Position numbers and translations under genes: made by a program. DNA of 64,000 nt. Source: Piscicola geometra (lineage: Eukaryota > Annelida > Clitellata > Hirudinida > Piscicolidae). Every line of letters begins with the position of its first letter. Positions within the stretch are counted from its first letter, which is position 1. This document shows positions 40,005-52,028 of this stretch, piece after piece. Under the pieces are notes generated by a model. It was not told the origin of the DNA and ran no database searches. It saw only the letters and a program-made list of their open reading frames with translations. The stretch is from NCBI GenBank assembly GCA_943735955.1, contig CALSEQ010000043.1, forward strand, positions 687,001-751,000, written 5' to 3'.

Positions 40005-43000
40005 ATGAGACAGTCCGAGGCCAATACGGTGTCAATTTTTTCACTTCTTTATCTTTACTCACCATGCACCCCCACACCAAATCCTTTTTACCCCCCAACC
40101 AAACCTACAGGCAAATGGTTGTCCTCACTGTCTCATTCTAATCCCAACCCCACACACATGGACAGCGCAAAAGATCCATGGAGGATACACCGAACATTCC
40201 CACTGTTGTCACACAGCGATTTGTCACTTTCTCTGAAAGTTTCATTTCGATCGATAGGTGCCTCACCACTCTGTTGATAGCCTAGACGGCTGCTTTCTCT
40301 GTTTCCCACGCCGGAAATTTTCCCTACTCTAGGGGATTTTTCCTACGAGAACTCTGGTGCTTTTCAGAAAATTTGTTTTCTGAACACCTCAGTATAGGAT
40401 CAGAGAAGAGCTTAAGAGCCCGTCGAAACTCTGTGAGTAGGCGGATCCAAACGGTCCGGCGCCCAAAAAGTCAAACTAGCAATGGCCGCAAGGTTCTTTG
40501 CTCAGTACTTCGAGGATACCGGACAAAGTGGAACAGACCATGCTCTATGTCAACCCGGGCTAAAACCCCACAGGCTTGCATAGAGTGTAGGATCGGTCAC
40601 TGCCCCTGGATGCCTATGATAGGCCGCTGATCCTTACTCCCACCCACACACATGAGACAGTCCGAGGCCAATACGGCGCCAAGTTTTTTACTTCTTTATC
40701 TTTACTCACCATGCACCCCCACACCAAATCCTTTTTACCCCCCAACCAAACCTACAGGCAAATGGTTGTCCTCACTGTCTCAGCCTAATCCCAACCCCAC
40801 ACACATGGACAGCGCGAAAGATCCATGGAGGATACACCGAACACCCCCACTGTTGTCACACAGCGATTTGTCACTTTCTCCGAAAGTTTCATTTTGATCG
40901 ATAGGTGCCTCACCACTCTGTTGATAGCCTAGACGGCTGCTTTCTCTGTTTCCCTCACCAGAAATTTTTCCTACTCTAGGGGATTTTTCCTACGAGAACT
41001 CTGGTGCTTTTCAGAAAATTTGTTTTCTGAACACCTCAGTATAGGATCAGAATAGAGCTTAAGAGCCCGTCGAAACTCTGTGAGTGAGCGGATCCAAACG
41101 GTCCGGCGCCCAAAAAGTTCAACCGGCAATGGCCGCAAGGTTCATTGCTCAGTACTTTGAGGATACCGGACAAAGTAGAACAGACCTTGCTCTATGTCAA
41201 CCCGGGCTAAAACCCCACAGGCTTGCATAGAGTGTAGGATCGGTCACTGCCCCTGGATGCCTATGATAGGCCGCTGATCCTTACTCCCACCCACACACAT
41301 GAGACAGTCCGAGGCCAATATGGCGCCAATTTTTTTACTTCTTTATCTTTACTCCCCATGCACCCCCACACCAAATCCTTTTTACCCCCCAACCAAACCT
41401 ACAGGCAAATGGTTGTTCTCACTGTCTCACCCTAATCCCAACTCCACACACATGGACAGCGCGAAAGATCCATGGAGGATACACCGAACACCCCCACTGT
41501 TGTCACACAGCGATTTGTCACTTTCTCTGAAAGTTTCATTTCGATCGATAGGTGCCTCACCACTCTGTTGATAGCCTTGACGGCTGCTTTCTCTGTTTCC
41601 CTCGCCGGAAATTTTCCCTACTCTAGGGGATTTTTCCTTCGAGAACTCTGGTGCTTTTCAAAAAATTTGTTTTCTGAACACCTCAGTATAGGATCAGAGA
41701 AGAGCTTAAGAGCCCGTCGAAACTCTGTGAGTGAGCGGATCCAGACGGTCCGGCGCCCAAAAAGTTCAACCGGCAATGGCCGCAAGGTTCATTGCTCAGT
41801 ACTTTGAGGATACCGGACAAAGTGGAACAGACCTTGCTCTATGTCAACCCGGGCTAAAACCCCACAGGCTTGCATAGAGTGTAGGATCGGTCACTGCCCC
41901 TGGATGCCTATGATAGGCCGCTGATCCTTACTCCCACCCACACACATGAGACAGTCCGAGGCCAATACGGCGCCAATTTTTTTACTTCTTTATCTTTACT
42001 CCCCATGCACCCCCACACCAAATCTTTTTTACCCCCCAACCAAACCTACAGGCAAATGGTTGTCCTCACTGTCTCACCCTAATCCCAACTCCACACACAT
42101 GGACAGCGCGAAAGATCCATGGAGGATACACCGAACACCCCCACTGTTGTCACACAGCGATTTGTCACTTTCTCTGAAAGTTTCATTTCGATCGATAGGT
42201 GCCTCACCACTCTGTTGATAGCCTAGACGGCTGCTTTCTCTGTTTCCCTCGCCGGAAATTTTCCCTACTCTAGGAAATTTTTCCTACGAGAACTCTGGTG
42301 CTTTTCAGAAAATTTGTTTTCTGAACACCTCAGTATAGGATCAGAGAAGAGCTTAAGAGCCCGTCGAAACTCTGTGAGTGAGCGGATCCAAACGGTCCGG
42401 CGCCCAAAAAACCTAACTGGCAATGGCCGCAAGGTTCTTTGCTCAGTACTTCGAGGATACCGGACAAAGTGGAACAGACCTTGCTCTATGTCAACCCGGG
42501 CTAAAACCCCACAGGCTTGCATAGAGTGTAGGATCGGTCACTGCCCCTGGATGCCTATGATAGGCCGCTGATCCTTACTCCCACCCACACACATGAGACA
42601 GTCCGAGGCCAATACGGCGCCAATTTTTTTACTTCTTTATCTTTACTCCCCATGCACCCCCACACCAAATCCTTTTTACCCCCCAACCAAACCTACAGGC
42701 AAATGGTTGTCCTCACTGTCTCATTCTAATCCCAACCCCACACACATGGACAGCGCAAAAGATCCATGGAGGATACACCGAACATTCCCACTGTTGTCAC
42801 ACAGCGATTTGTCACTTTCTCTGAAAGTTTCATTTCGATCGATAGGTGCCTCACCACTCTGTTGATAGCCTAGACGGCTGCTTTCTCTGTTTCCCACGCC
42901 GGAAATTTTCCCTACTCTAGGGGATTTTTCCTACGAGAACTCTGGTGCTTTTCAGAAAATTTGTTTTCTGAACACCTCAGTATAGGATCAGAGAAGAGCT

Positions 43001-45180
43001 TAAGAGCCCGTCGAAACTCTGTGAGTAGGCGGATCCAAACGGTCCGGCGCCCAAAAAGTCAAACTAGCAATGGCCGCAAGGTTCTTTGCTCAGTACTTCG
43101 AGGATACCGGACAAAGTGGAACAGACCATGCTCTATGTCAACCCGGGCTAAAACCCCACAGGCTTGCATAGAGTGTAGGATCGGTCACTGCCCCTGGATG
43201 CCTATGATAGGCCGCTGATCCTTACTCCCACCCACACACATGAGACAGTCCGAGGCCAATACGGCGCCAAGTTTTTTACTTCTTTATCTTTACTCACCAT
43301 GCACCCCCACACCAAATCCTTTTTACCCCCCAACCAAACCTACAGGCAAATGGTTGTCCTCACTGTCTCAGCCTAATCCCAACCCCACACACATGGACAG
43401 CGCGAAAGATCCATGGAGGATACACCGAACACCCCCACTGTTGTCACACAGCGATTTGTCACTTTCTCCGAAAGTTTCATTTTGATCGATAGGTGCCTCA
43501 CCACTCTGTTGATAGCCTAGACGGCTGCTTTCTCTGTTTCCCTCACCAGAAATTTTTCCTACTCTAGGGGATTTTTCCTACGAGAACTCTGGTGCTTTTC
43601 AGAAAATTTGTTTTCTGAACACCTCAGTATAGGATCAGAATAGAGCTTAAGAGCCCGTCGAAACTCTGTGAGTGAGCGGATCCAAACGGTCCGGCGCCCA
43701 AAAAGTTCAACCGGCAATGGCCGCAAGGTTCATTGCTCAGTACTTTGAGGATACCGGACAAAGTGGAACAGACCTTGCTCTATGTCAACCCGGGCTAAAA
43801 CCCCACAGGCTTGCATAGAGTGTAGGATCGGTCACTGCCCCTGGATGCCTATGATAGGCCGCTGATCCTTACTCCCACCCACACACATGAGACAGTCCGA
43901 GGCCAATACGGCGCCAATTTTTTTACTTCTTTATCTTTACTCCCCATGCACCCCCACACCAAATCCTTTTTACCCCCCAACCAAACCTACAGGCAAATGG
44001 TTGTTCTCACTGTCTCACCCTAATCCCAACTCCACACACATGGACAGCGCGAAAGATCCATGGAGGATACACCGAACACCCCCACTGTTGTCACACAGCG
44101 ATTTGTCACTTTCTCTGAAAGTTTCATTTCGATCGATAGGTGCCTCACCACTCTGTTGATAGCCTAGACGGCTGCTTTCTCTGTTTCCCTCGCCGGAAAT
44201 TTTCCCTACTCTAGGGGATTTTTCCTTCGAGAACTCTGGTGCTTTTCAAAAAATTTGTTTTCTGAACACCTCAGTATAGGATCAGAGAAGAGCTTAAGAG
44301 CCCGTCGAAACTCTGTGAGTGAGCGGATCCAGACGGTCCGGCGCCCAAAAAGTTCAACCGGCAATGGCCGCAAGGTTCATTGCTCAGTACTTTGAGGATA
44401 CCGGACAAAGTGGAACAGACCTTGCTCTATGTCAACCCGGGCTAAAACCCCACAGGCTTGCATAGAGTGTAGGATCGGTCACTGCCCCTGGATGCCTATG
44501 ATAGGCCGCTGATCCTTACTCCCACCCACACACATGAGACAGTCCGAGGCCAATACGGCGCCAATTTTTTTACTTCTTTATCTTTACTCCCCATGCACCC
44601 CCACACCAAATCTTTTTTACCCCCCAACCAAACCTACAGGCAAATGGTTGTCCTCACTGTCTCACCCTAATCCCAACTCCACACACATGGACAGCGCGAA
44701 AGATCCATGGAGGATACACCGAACACCCCCACTGTTGTCACACAGCGATTTGTCACTTTCTCTGAAAGTTTCATTTCGATCGATAGGTGCCTCACCACTC
44801 TGTTGATAGCCTAGACGGCTGCTTTCTCTGTTTCCCTCGCCGGAAATTTTCCCTACTCTAGGAAATTTTTCCTACGAGAACTCTGGTGCTTTTCAGAAAA
44901 TTTGTTTTCTGAACACCTCAGTATAGGATCAGAGAAGAGCTTAAGAGCCCGTCGAAACTCTGTGAGTGAGCGGATCCAAACGGTCCGGCGCCCAAAAAAC
45001 CTAACTGGCAATGGCCGCAAGGTTCTTTGCTCAGTACTTCGAGGATACCGGACAAAGTGGAACAGACCTTGCTCTATGTCAACCCGGGCTAAAACCCCAC
45101 AGGCTTGCATAGAGTGTAGGATCGGTCACTGCCCCTGGATGCCTATGATAGGCCGCTGATCCTTACTCCCACCCACACAC
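40005..45180 (+). repeat. 2588-bp tetramer higher-order repeat, two copies
   Basis: Units 40005, 40652, 41299 and 41946 are repeated as 42593, 43240, 43887 and 44534, each 2588 bp later. Shared markers include CTCATTCTAATCC, TTTCCCACGCC, GTGAGTAGGCGG, GACCATGCTC, CCAAGTTTTTTAC, CAGCCTAATCC, TTCCTTCGAG, CTTTTCAAAAAA, CTAGGAAATTTTT and AAAAAACCTAACTGG. I see only isolated differences, such as AATATGGCG at 41318 and GCCTTGACGG near 41575. The first about 60 bp differ between the two copies, so the duplication boundary lies near 40060. Confidence 0.9.
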
Positions 45181-48100
45181 ATGAGACAGTCCGAGGCCAA
45201 TACGGCGCCAATTTTTTTACTTCTTTATCTTTACTCCCCATGCACCCCCACACCAAATCCTTTTTACCCCCCAACCAAACCTACTGGCAAATGGTTGTCC
45301 TTACTGTCTCACCCTAATCCCAACCCCACACACATGGACAGCGCGAAAGATCCATGGAGGATACACCGAACACCCCCACTGTTATCACACAGCGATTTGT
45401 CACTTTAACTGAAAGTTTCATTTCGATCGATAGGTGCCTCACCACTCTGTTGATAGCCTAGACGGCTGCTTTCTCTGTTTCCCTCGCCGGAAATTTTCCC
45501 TACTCTAGGGGATTTTTCCTACGAGAACTCTGGTGCTTTTCAGAAAATTTGTTTTCTGAACACCTCAGTATAGGATCAGAGAAGAGCTTAAGAGCCCGTC
45601 GAAACTCTGTGAGTGAGCGGATCCAAACGGTCCGGCACCCAAAAAGTCAAACCGGCAATGGCCGCAAGGTTCTTTGCTCAGTACTTCGAGGATACCGGAC
45701 AAAGTGGAACAGACCTTGCTCTATGTCAACCCGGACTAAAACCCCACAGGCTTGCATAGAGTGTAGGATCGGTCACTGCCCCTGGATGCCTATGATAGGC
45801 CGCTGATCCTTACTCCCACTCACACACATGAGACAGTCCGAGGCTAATACAGCGCCAATTTTTTTACTTCTTTATCTTTACTCCCCATGCACCCCCACAC
45901 CAAATCCTTTTTACCCCCCAACCAAACCTACAGGCAAATGGTTGTCCTCACTGTCTCACCCTAATCCCAACCCCACACACATGGACAGCGCGAAAGATCC
46001 ATGGAGGATACACCGAACACCCCCACTGTTGTCACACAGCGATTTGTCACTTTCTCTGAAAGTTTCATTTTGATCGATAGGTGCCTCACCACTCTGTTGA
46101 TAGCCTAGACGGCTGCTTTCTCTGTTTCCCTCGCCGGAAATTTTCCCTACTCTAGGGGATTTTTCCTACGAGAACTCTGGTGCTTTTCAAAAAATTTGTT
46201 TTCTGAACACCTCAGTATAGGATCAGATAAGAGCTTAAGAGCCCGTCGAAACTCTGTGAGTGAGCGGATCCAGACGGTCCGGCGCCCAAAACGTTCAACC
46301 GGCAATGGCCGCAAGGTTCATTGCTCAGTACTTTGAGGATACCGGACAAAGTGGAACAGACCTTGCTCTATGTCAACCCGGGCTAAAACCCCACAGGCTT
46401 GCATAGAGTGTAGGATCGGTCACTGCCCCTGGATGCCTATGATAGGCCGCTGATCCTTACTCCCACCCACACACATGAGACAGTCCGAGGCCAATACGGC
46501 GCCAATTTTTTTACTTCTTTATCTTTACTCCCCATGCACCCCCACACCAAATCTTTTTTACCCCCCAACCAAACCTACAGGCAAATGGTTGTCCTCACTG
46601 TCTCACCCTAATCCCAACTCCACACACATGGACAGCGCGAAAGATCCATGGAGGATACACCGAACACCCCCACTGTTGTCACACAGCGATTTGTCACTTT
46701 CTCTGAAAGTTTCATTTCGATCGATAGGTGCCTCACCACTCTGTTGATAGCCTAGACGGCTGCTTTCTCTGTTTCCCTCGCCGGAAATTTTCCCTACTCT
46801 AGGAGATTTTTCCTACGAGAACTCTGGTGCTTTTCAGAAAATTTGTTTTCTGAACACCTCAGTATAGGATCAGAGAAGAGCTTAAGAGCCCGTCGAAACT
46901 CTGTGAGTGAGCGGATCCAAACGGTCCGGCGCCCAAAAAACCTAACTGGCAATGGCCGCAAGGTTCTTTGCTCAGTACTTCGAGGATACCGGACAAAGTG
47001 GAACAGACCTTGCTCTATGTCAACCCGGGCTAAAACCCCACAGGCTTGCATAGAGTGTAGGATCGGTCACTGCCCCTGGATGCCTATGATAGGCCGCTGA
47101 TCCTTACTCCCACCCACACACATGAGACAGTCCGAGGCCAATACGGCGCCAATTTTTTTACTTCTTTATCTTTACTCCCCATGCACCCCCACACCAAATC
47201 CTTTTTACCCCCCAACCAAACCTACTGGCAAATGGTTGTCCTTACTGTCTCACCCTAATCCCAACCCCACACACATGGACAGCGCGAAAGATCCATGGAG
47301 GATACACCGAACACCGCCACTGTTATCACACAGCGATTTGTCACTTTAACTGAAAGTTTCATTTCGATCGATAGGTGCCTCACCACTCTGTTGATAGCCT
47401 AGACGGCTGCTTTCTCTGTTTCCCTCGCCGGAAATTTTCCCTACTCTAGGAGATTTTTCCTACGAGAACTCTGGTGCTTTTCAGAAAATTTGTTTTCTGA
47501 ACACCTCAGTATAGGATCAGAGAAGAGCTTAAGAGCCCGTCGAAACTCTGTGAGTGAGCGGATCCAAACGGTCCGGCGCCCAAAAAACCTAACTGGCAAT
47601 GGCCGCAAGGTTCTTTGCTCAGTACTTCGAGGATACCGGACAAAGTGGAACAGACCTTGCTCTATGTCAACCCGGGCTAAAACCCCACAGGCTTGCATAG
47701 AGTGTAGGATCGGTCACTGCCCCTGGATGCCTATGATAGGCCGCTGATCCTTACTCCCACCCACACACATGAGACAGTCCGAGGCCAATACGGCGCCAAT
47801 TTTTTTACTTCTTTATCTTTACTCCCCATGCACCCCCACACCAAATCCTTCTTACCCCCCAACCAAACCTACTGGCAAATGGTTGTCCTTACTGTCTCAC
47901 CCTAATCCCAACCCCACACACATGGACAGCGCGAAAGATCCATGGAGGATACACCGAACACCCCCACTGTTATCACACAGCGATTTGTCACTTTAACTGA
48001 AAGTTTCATTTCGATCGATATGTGCCTCACCACTCTGTTGATAGCCTAGACGGCTGCTTTCTCTGTTTCCCTCGCCGGAAATTTTCCCTACTCTAGGGGA

Positions 48101-51100
48101 TTTTTCCTACGAGAACTCTGGTGCTTTTCAGAAAATTTGTTTTCTGAACACCTCAGTATAGGATCAGAGAAGAGCTTAAGAGCCCGTCGAAACTCTGTGA
48201 GTGAGCGGATCCAAACGGTCCGGCACCCAAAAAGTCAAACCGGCAATGGCCGCAAGGTTCTTTGCTCAGTACTTCGAGGATACCGGACAAAGTGGAACAG
48301 ACCTTGCTCTATGTCAACCCGGACTAAAACCCCACAGGCTTGCATAGAGTGTAGGATCGGTCACTGCCCCTGGATGCCTATGATAGGCCGCTGATCCTTA
48401 CTCCCACCCACACACATGAGACAGTCCGAGGCTAATACAGCGCCAATTTTTTTACTTCTTTATCTTTACTCCCCATGCACCCCCACACCAAATCCTTTTT
48501 ACCCCCCAACCAAACCTACAGGCAAATGGTTGTCCTCACTGTCTCACCCTAATCCCAACCCCACACACATGGACAGCGCGAAAGATCCATGGAGGATACA
48601 CCGAACACCCCCACTGTTGTCACACAGCGATTTGTCACTTTCTCTGAAAGTTTCATTTCGATCGATAGGTGCCTCACCACTCTGTTGATAGCCTAGACGG
48701 CTGCTTTCTCTGTTTCCCTCGCCGGAAATTTTCCCTACTCTAGGGGATTTTTCCTACGAGAACTCTGGTGCTTTTCAGAAAATTTGTTTTCTGAACACCT
48801 CAGTATAGGATCAGAGAAGAGCTTAAGAGCCCGTCGAAACTCTGTGAGTGAGCGGATCCAAACGGTCCGGCACCCAAAAAGTCAAACCGGCAATGGCCGC
48901 AAGGTTCTTTGCTCAGTACTTCGAGGATACCGGACAAAGTGGAACAGACCTTGCTCTATGTCAACCCGGACTAAAACCCCACAGGCTTGCATAGAGTGTA
49001 GGATCGGTCACTGCCCCTGGATGCCTATGATAGGCCGCTGATCCTTACTCCCACCCACACACATGAGACAGTCCGAGGCTAATACAGCGCCAATTTTTTT
49101 ACTTCTTTATCTTTACTCCCCATGCACCCCCACACCAAATCCTTTTTACCCCCCAACCAAACCTACAGGCAAATGGTTGTCCTCACTGTCTCACCCTAAT
49201 CCCAACCCCACACACATGGACAGCGCGAAAGATCCATGGAGGATACACCGAACACCCCCACTGTTGTCACACAGCGATTTGTCACTTTCTCTGAAAGTTT
49301 CATTTCGATCGATAGGTGCCTCACCACTCTGTTGATAGCCTAGACGGCTGCTTTCTCTGTTTCCCTCGCCGGAAATTTTCCCTACTCTAGGGGATTTTTC
49401 CTACGAGAAATCTGGTGCTTTTCAGAAAATTTTATTCTGAACACCTCAGTATAGGATCAGAGAAGAGCTTAAGAGCCCGTCGAAACTCTGTGAGTGAGCG
49501 GATCCAAACGGTCCGGCGCCCAAAAAGTTTAACTGGCAATGGCCGCAAGGTTCATTGCTCAGTACTTTGAGGATATCGGACAAAGTGGAACAGACCTTGC
49601 TCTATGTCAACCCGGGCTAAAACCCCACAGGCTTGCATAGAGTGTAGGATCGGTCACTGCCCCTGGATGCCTATGATAGGCCGCTGATCCTTACTCCCAC
49701 CCACACACATGAGACAGTCCGAGGCTAATACAGCGCCAATTTTTTTACTTCTTTATCTTTACTCCCCATGCACCCCCACACCAAATCCTTTTTACCCCCC
49801 AACCAAACCTACAGGCAAATGGTTGTCCTCACTGTCTCACCCTAATCCCAACCCCACACACATGGACAGCGCGAAAGATCCATGGAGGATACACCGAACA
49901 CCCCCACTGTTGTCACACAGCGATTTGTCACTTTCTCTGAAAGTTTCATTTCGATCGATCGGTGCCTCACCACTCTGTTGATAGCCTAGACGGCTGCTTT
50001 CTCTGTTTCCCTCGCCGGAAATTTTCCCTACTCTAGGGGATTTTTCCTACGAGAAATCTGGTGCTTTTCAGAAAATTTTATTCTGAACACCTCAGTATAG
50101 GATCAGAGAAGAGCTTAAGAGCCCGTCGAAACTCTGTGAGTGAGCGGATCCAAACGGTCCGGCGCCCAAAAAGTTTAACTGGCAATGGCCGCAAGGTTCA
50201 TTGCTCAGTACTTTGAGGATACCGGACAAAGTGGAACAGACCTTGCTCTATGTCAACCCGGGCTAAAACCCCACAGACTTGCATAGAGTGTAGGATCGGT
50301 CACTGCCCCTGGATGCCTATGATAGGCCGCTGATCCTTACTCCCACCCACACACATGAGACAGTCCGAGGCCCATACGGCGCCAATTTTTTTACTTCTTT
50401 ATCTTTACTCCCCATGCACCACCACACCAAATCCTTTTTACCCCCCAACCAAACCTACTGGCAAATGGTTGTCCTTACTGTCTCACCCTAATCCCAACCC
50501 CACACACATGGACAGCGCGAAAGATCCATGGAGGATACACCGAACACCCCCACTGTTATCACACAGCGATTTGTCACTTTAACTGAAAGTTTCATTTCGA
50601 TCGATAGGTGCCTCACCACTCTGTTGATAGCCTAGACGGCTGCTTTCTCTGTTTCCCTCGCCGGAAATTTTCCCTACTCTAGGAGATTTTTCCTACGAGA
50701 ACTCTGGTGCTTTTCAGAAAATTTGTTTTCTGAACACCTCAGTATAGGATCAGAGAAGAGCTTAAGAGCCCGTCGAAACTCTGTGAGTGAGCGGATCCAA
50801 ACGGTCCGGCGCCCAAAAAACCTAACTGGCAATGGCCGCAAGGTTCTTTGCTCAGTACTTCGAGGATACCGGACAAAGTGGAACAGACCTTGCTCTATGT
50901 CAACCCGGGCTAAAACCCCACAGGCTTGCATAGAGTGTAGGATCGGTCACTGCCCCTGGATGCCTATGATAGGCCGCTGATCCTTACTCCCACCCACACA
51001 CATGAGACAGTCCGAGGCCAATACGGCGCCAATTTTTTTACTTCTTTATCTTTACTCCCCATGCACCCCCACACCAAATCCTTTTTACCCCCCAACCAAA

Positions 51101-51628
51101 CCTACTGGCAAATGGTTGTCCTTACTGTCTCACCCTAATCCCAACCCCACACACATGGACAGCGCGAAAGATCCATGGAGGATACACCGAACACCCCCAC
51201 TGTTATCACACAGCGATTTGTCACTTTAACTGAAAGTTTCATTTCGATCGATAGGTGCCTCACCACTCTGTTGATAGCCTAGACGGCTGCTTTCTCTGTT
51301 TCCCTCGCCGGAAATTTTCCCTACTCTAGGGGATTTTTCCTACGAGAACTCTGGTGCTTTTCAGAAAATTTGTTTTCTGAACACCTCAGTATAGGATCAG
51401 AGAAGAGCTTAAGAGCCCGTCGAAACTCTGTGAGTGAGCGGATCCAAACGGTCCGGCACCCAAAAAGTCAAACCGGCAATGGCCGCAAGGTTCTTTGCTC
51501 AGTACTTCGAGGATACCGGACAAAGTGGAACAGACCTTGCTCTATGTCAACCCGGACTAAAACCCCACAGGCTTGCATAGAGTGTAGGATCGGTCACTGC
51601 CCCTGGATGCCTATGATAGGCCGCTGAT

Positions 51629-51657
51629 CCTTACTCCCACCCACACACATGAGACAG
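51629..51657 (+). repeat. Internal direct repeat, copy 1
   Basis: This stretch spans the arbitrary unit start and ends in CCCACACACATGAGACAG. It matches copy 2 at 51780-51809 with a few small indels. Both copies are present in essentially every monomer. Confidence 0.7.
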
Positions 51658-51679
51658 TCCGAGGCCAATACGGCGCCAA

Positions 51680-51750
51680 TTTTTTTACTTCTTTATCTTT
51701 ACTCCCCATGCACCCCCACACCAAATCCTTTTTACCCCCCAACCAAACCT
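51680..51750 (+). other. T7 run and pyrimidine-rich tract
   Basis: A seven-T run is followed by about 60 bases that are mostly C and T on this strand, with TTTACT and TTTATC motifs and runs of four to six C. The T run is six in some units (1283, 2574, 36145-38732). The C run before AACCAAACC varies from four to six, which accounts for much of the 645 to 647 bp length variation. The complementary strand is correspondingly G-rich. No function can be assigned. Confidence 0.75.
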
Positions 51751-51779
51751 ACAGGCAAATGGTTGTCCTCACTGTCTCA

Positions 51780-51795
51780 CCCTAATCCCAACCCC
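51780..51795 (-). other. Telomere-like G-rich motif on the minus strand
   Basis: The plus strand reads CCCTAATCCCAACCCC, so the minus strand has three G runs separated by ATTA and TT, including one TTAGGG. Only one such stretch occurs per monomer and it is not an array. Variants CCCTACTCCC, TTCTAATCCC and GCCTAATCCC are common in some blocks. It may be a chance resemblance. Confidence 0.35.
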
Positions 51796-51809
51796 ACACA
51801 CATGGACAG
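51780..51809 (+). repeat. Internal direct repeat, copy 2
   Basis: It ends in CCCACACACATGGACAG, one base shorter than copy 1 and 153 bp downstream. In many units (for example 18703, 24499 and 35498) the first part reads CCTACTCCCA, which is even closer to the CTTACTCCCA of copy 1. This suggests shared origin or occasional conversion between the two copies. Confidence 0.7.
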
Positions 51810-51826
51810 CGCGAAAGATCCATGGA

Positions 51827-51849
51827 GGATACACCCAACACCCCCACTG
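51827..51849 (+). other. Deletion-prone segment of the monomer
   Basis: This segment lies between CCATGGAG and TTGTCACACAGCG. Deletions of 8 bp (near 11161, 16315, 22109 and 58938), 13 bp (near 11796), 18 bp (near 21469), 22 bp (near 38910) and 1 bp (near 15671) all fall here, and I saw no comparable cluster elsewhere in the unit. The flanks contain short repeats (CAC, AC, CACCCCCAC) that could promote slippage or microhomology-mediated loss. Confidence 0.85.
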
Positions 51850-51869
51850 TTGTCACACAGCGATTTGTC

Positions 51870-51884
51870 ACTTTCTCTGAAAGT
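51870..51884. other. Small inverted repeat ACTTTC-TCT-GAAAGT
   Basis: The 6-bp arms are perfect, with a 3-nt spacer. Spacers TCT, TTT (near 5380), TCC (near 38312), TCA (near 26018) and ACT (near 59614) all keep the arms. In the CTTTAACTGAAAG class the arms fall to 5 bp. Confidence 0.65.
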
Positions 51885-51890
51885 TTCATT

Positions 51891-51898
51891 TCGATCGA
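51891..51898. other. Palindrome TCGATCGA
   Basis: A perfect 8-bp palindrome with two CpG sites. In many units the first CpG is changed to TG (TTTTGATCGAT, for example 5397, 13131 and 16355), leaving GATC. A TCGTTAGG variant appears near 33804 and 35098, and TCGATCGG near 49955. Confidence 0.8.
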
Positions 51899-51960
51899 TA
51901 GGTGCCTCACCACTCTGTTGATAGCCTAGACGGCTGCTTTCTCTGTTTCCTTCGCCGGAA

Positions 51961-51990
51961 ATTTTCCCTACTCTAGGGGATTTTTCCTAC
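51961..51990 (+). repeat. Two A/T-tract subrepeats spaced 19 bp
   Basis: The copies are ATTTTCCCTAC (51961-51971) and ATTTTTCCTAC (51980-51990). In the CACCGGAAATTTTTCC class, for example 5469-5479 and 5488-5498, the two 11-bp copies are identical. Each lies next to a G-rich flank (GGAA or GGGG), giving short inverted-repeat character such as GGAAATTTCC. Confidence 0.75.
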
Positions 51991-52006
51991 GAGAACTCTG
52001 GTGCTT

Positions 52007-52028
52007 TTCAGAAAATTTGTTTTCTGAA
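52007..52028. other. Perfect inverted repeat, 9-bp arms, 4-nt spacer TTTG
   Basis: The arms are TTCAGAAAA and TTTTCTGAA. It is the strongest inverted repeat in the monomer and is present in most units. Disrupted forms are TTTGTTATCTGAA (22925, 23573, 25514, 26808), CTTTTCAAAAAA (near 41657, 44245 and 46187), CTTTACAG (near 10037 and 13897) and CAGAAAGTTT (near 56530 and 57177). In 49421-49441 and 50067-50087 the centre is rearranged, but 7-bp arms TTCAGAA and TTCTGAA remain. Confidence 0.85.

Noticed and set aside
51740..51800. Canonical G-quadruplex on the minus strand
   Set aside because: No set of four runs of three or more G lies within usual loop limits. At best three runs are close together, or the loops exceed 12 nt.
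51957..51990. NF-kappa-B-like sites (GGAAATTTTCC, GGGGATTTTTCC)
   Set aside because: Lengths vary between 10 and 12 bases among units and fit the consensus poorly. A/T tracts between short G and C runs occur easily by chance, and there is no gene to regulate.
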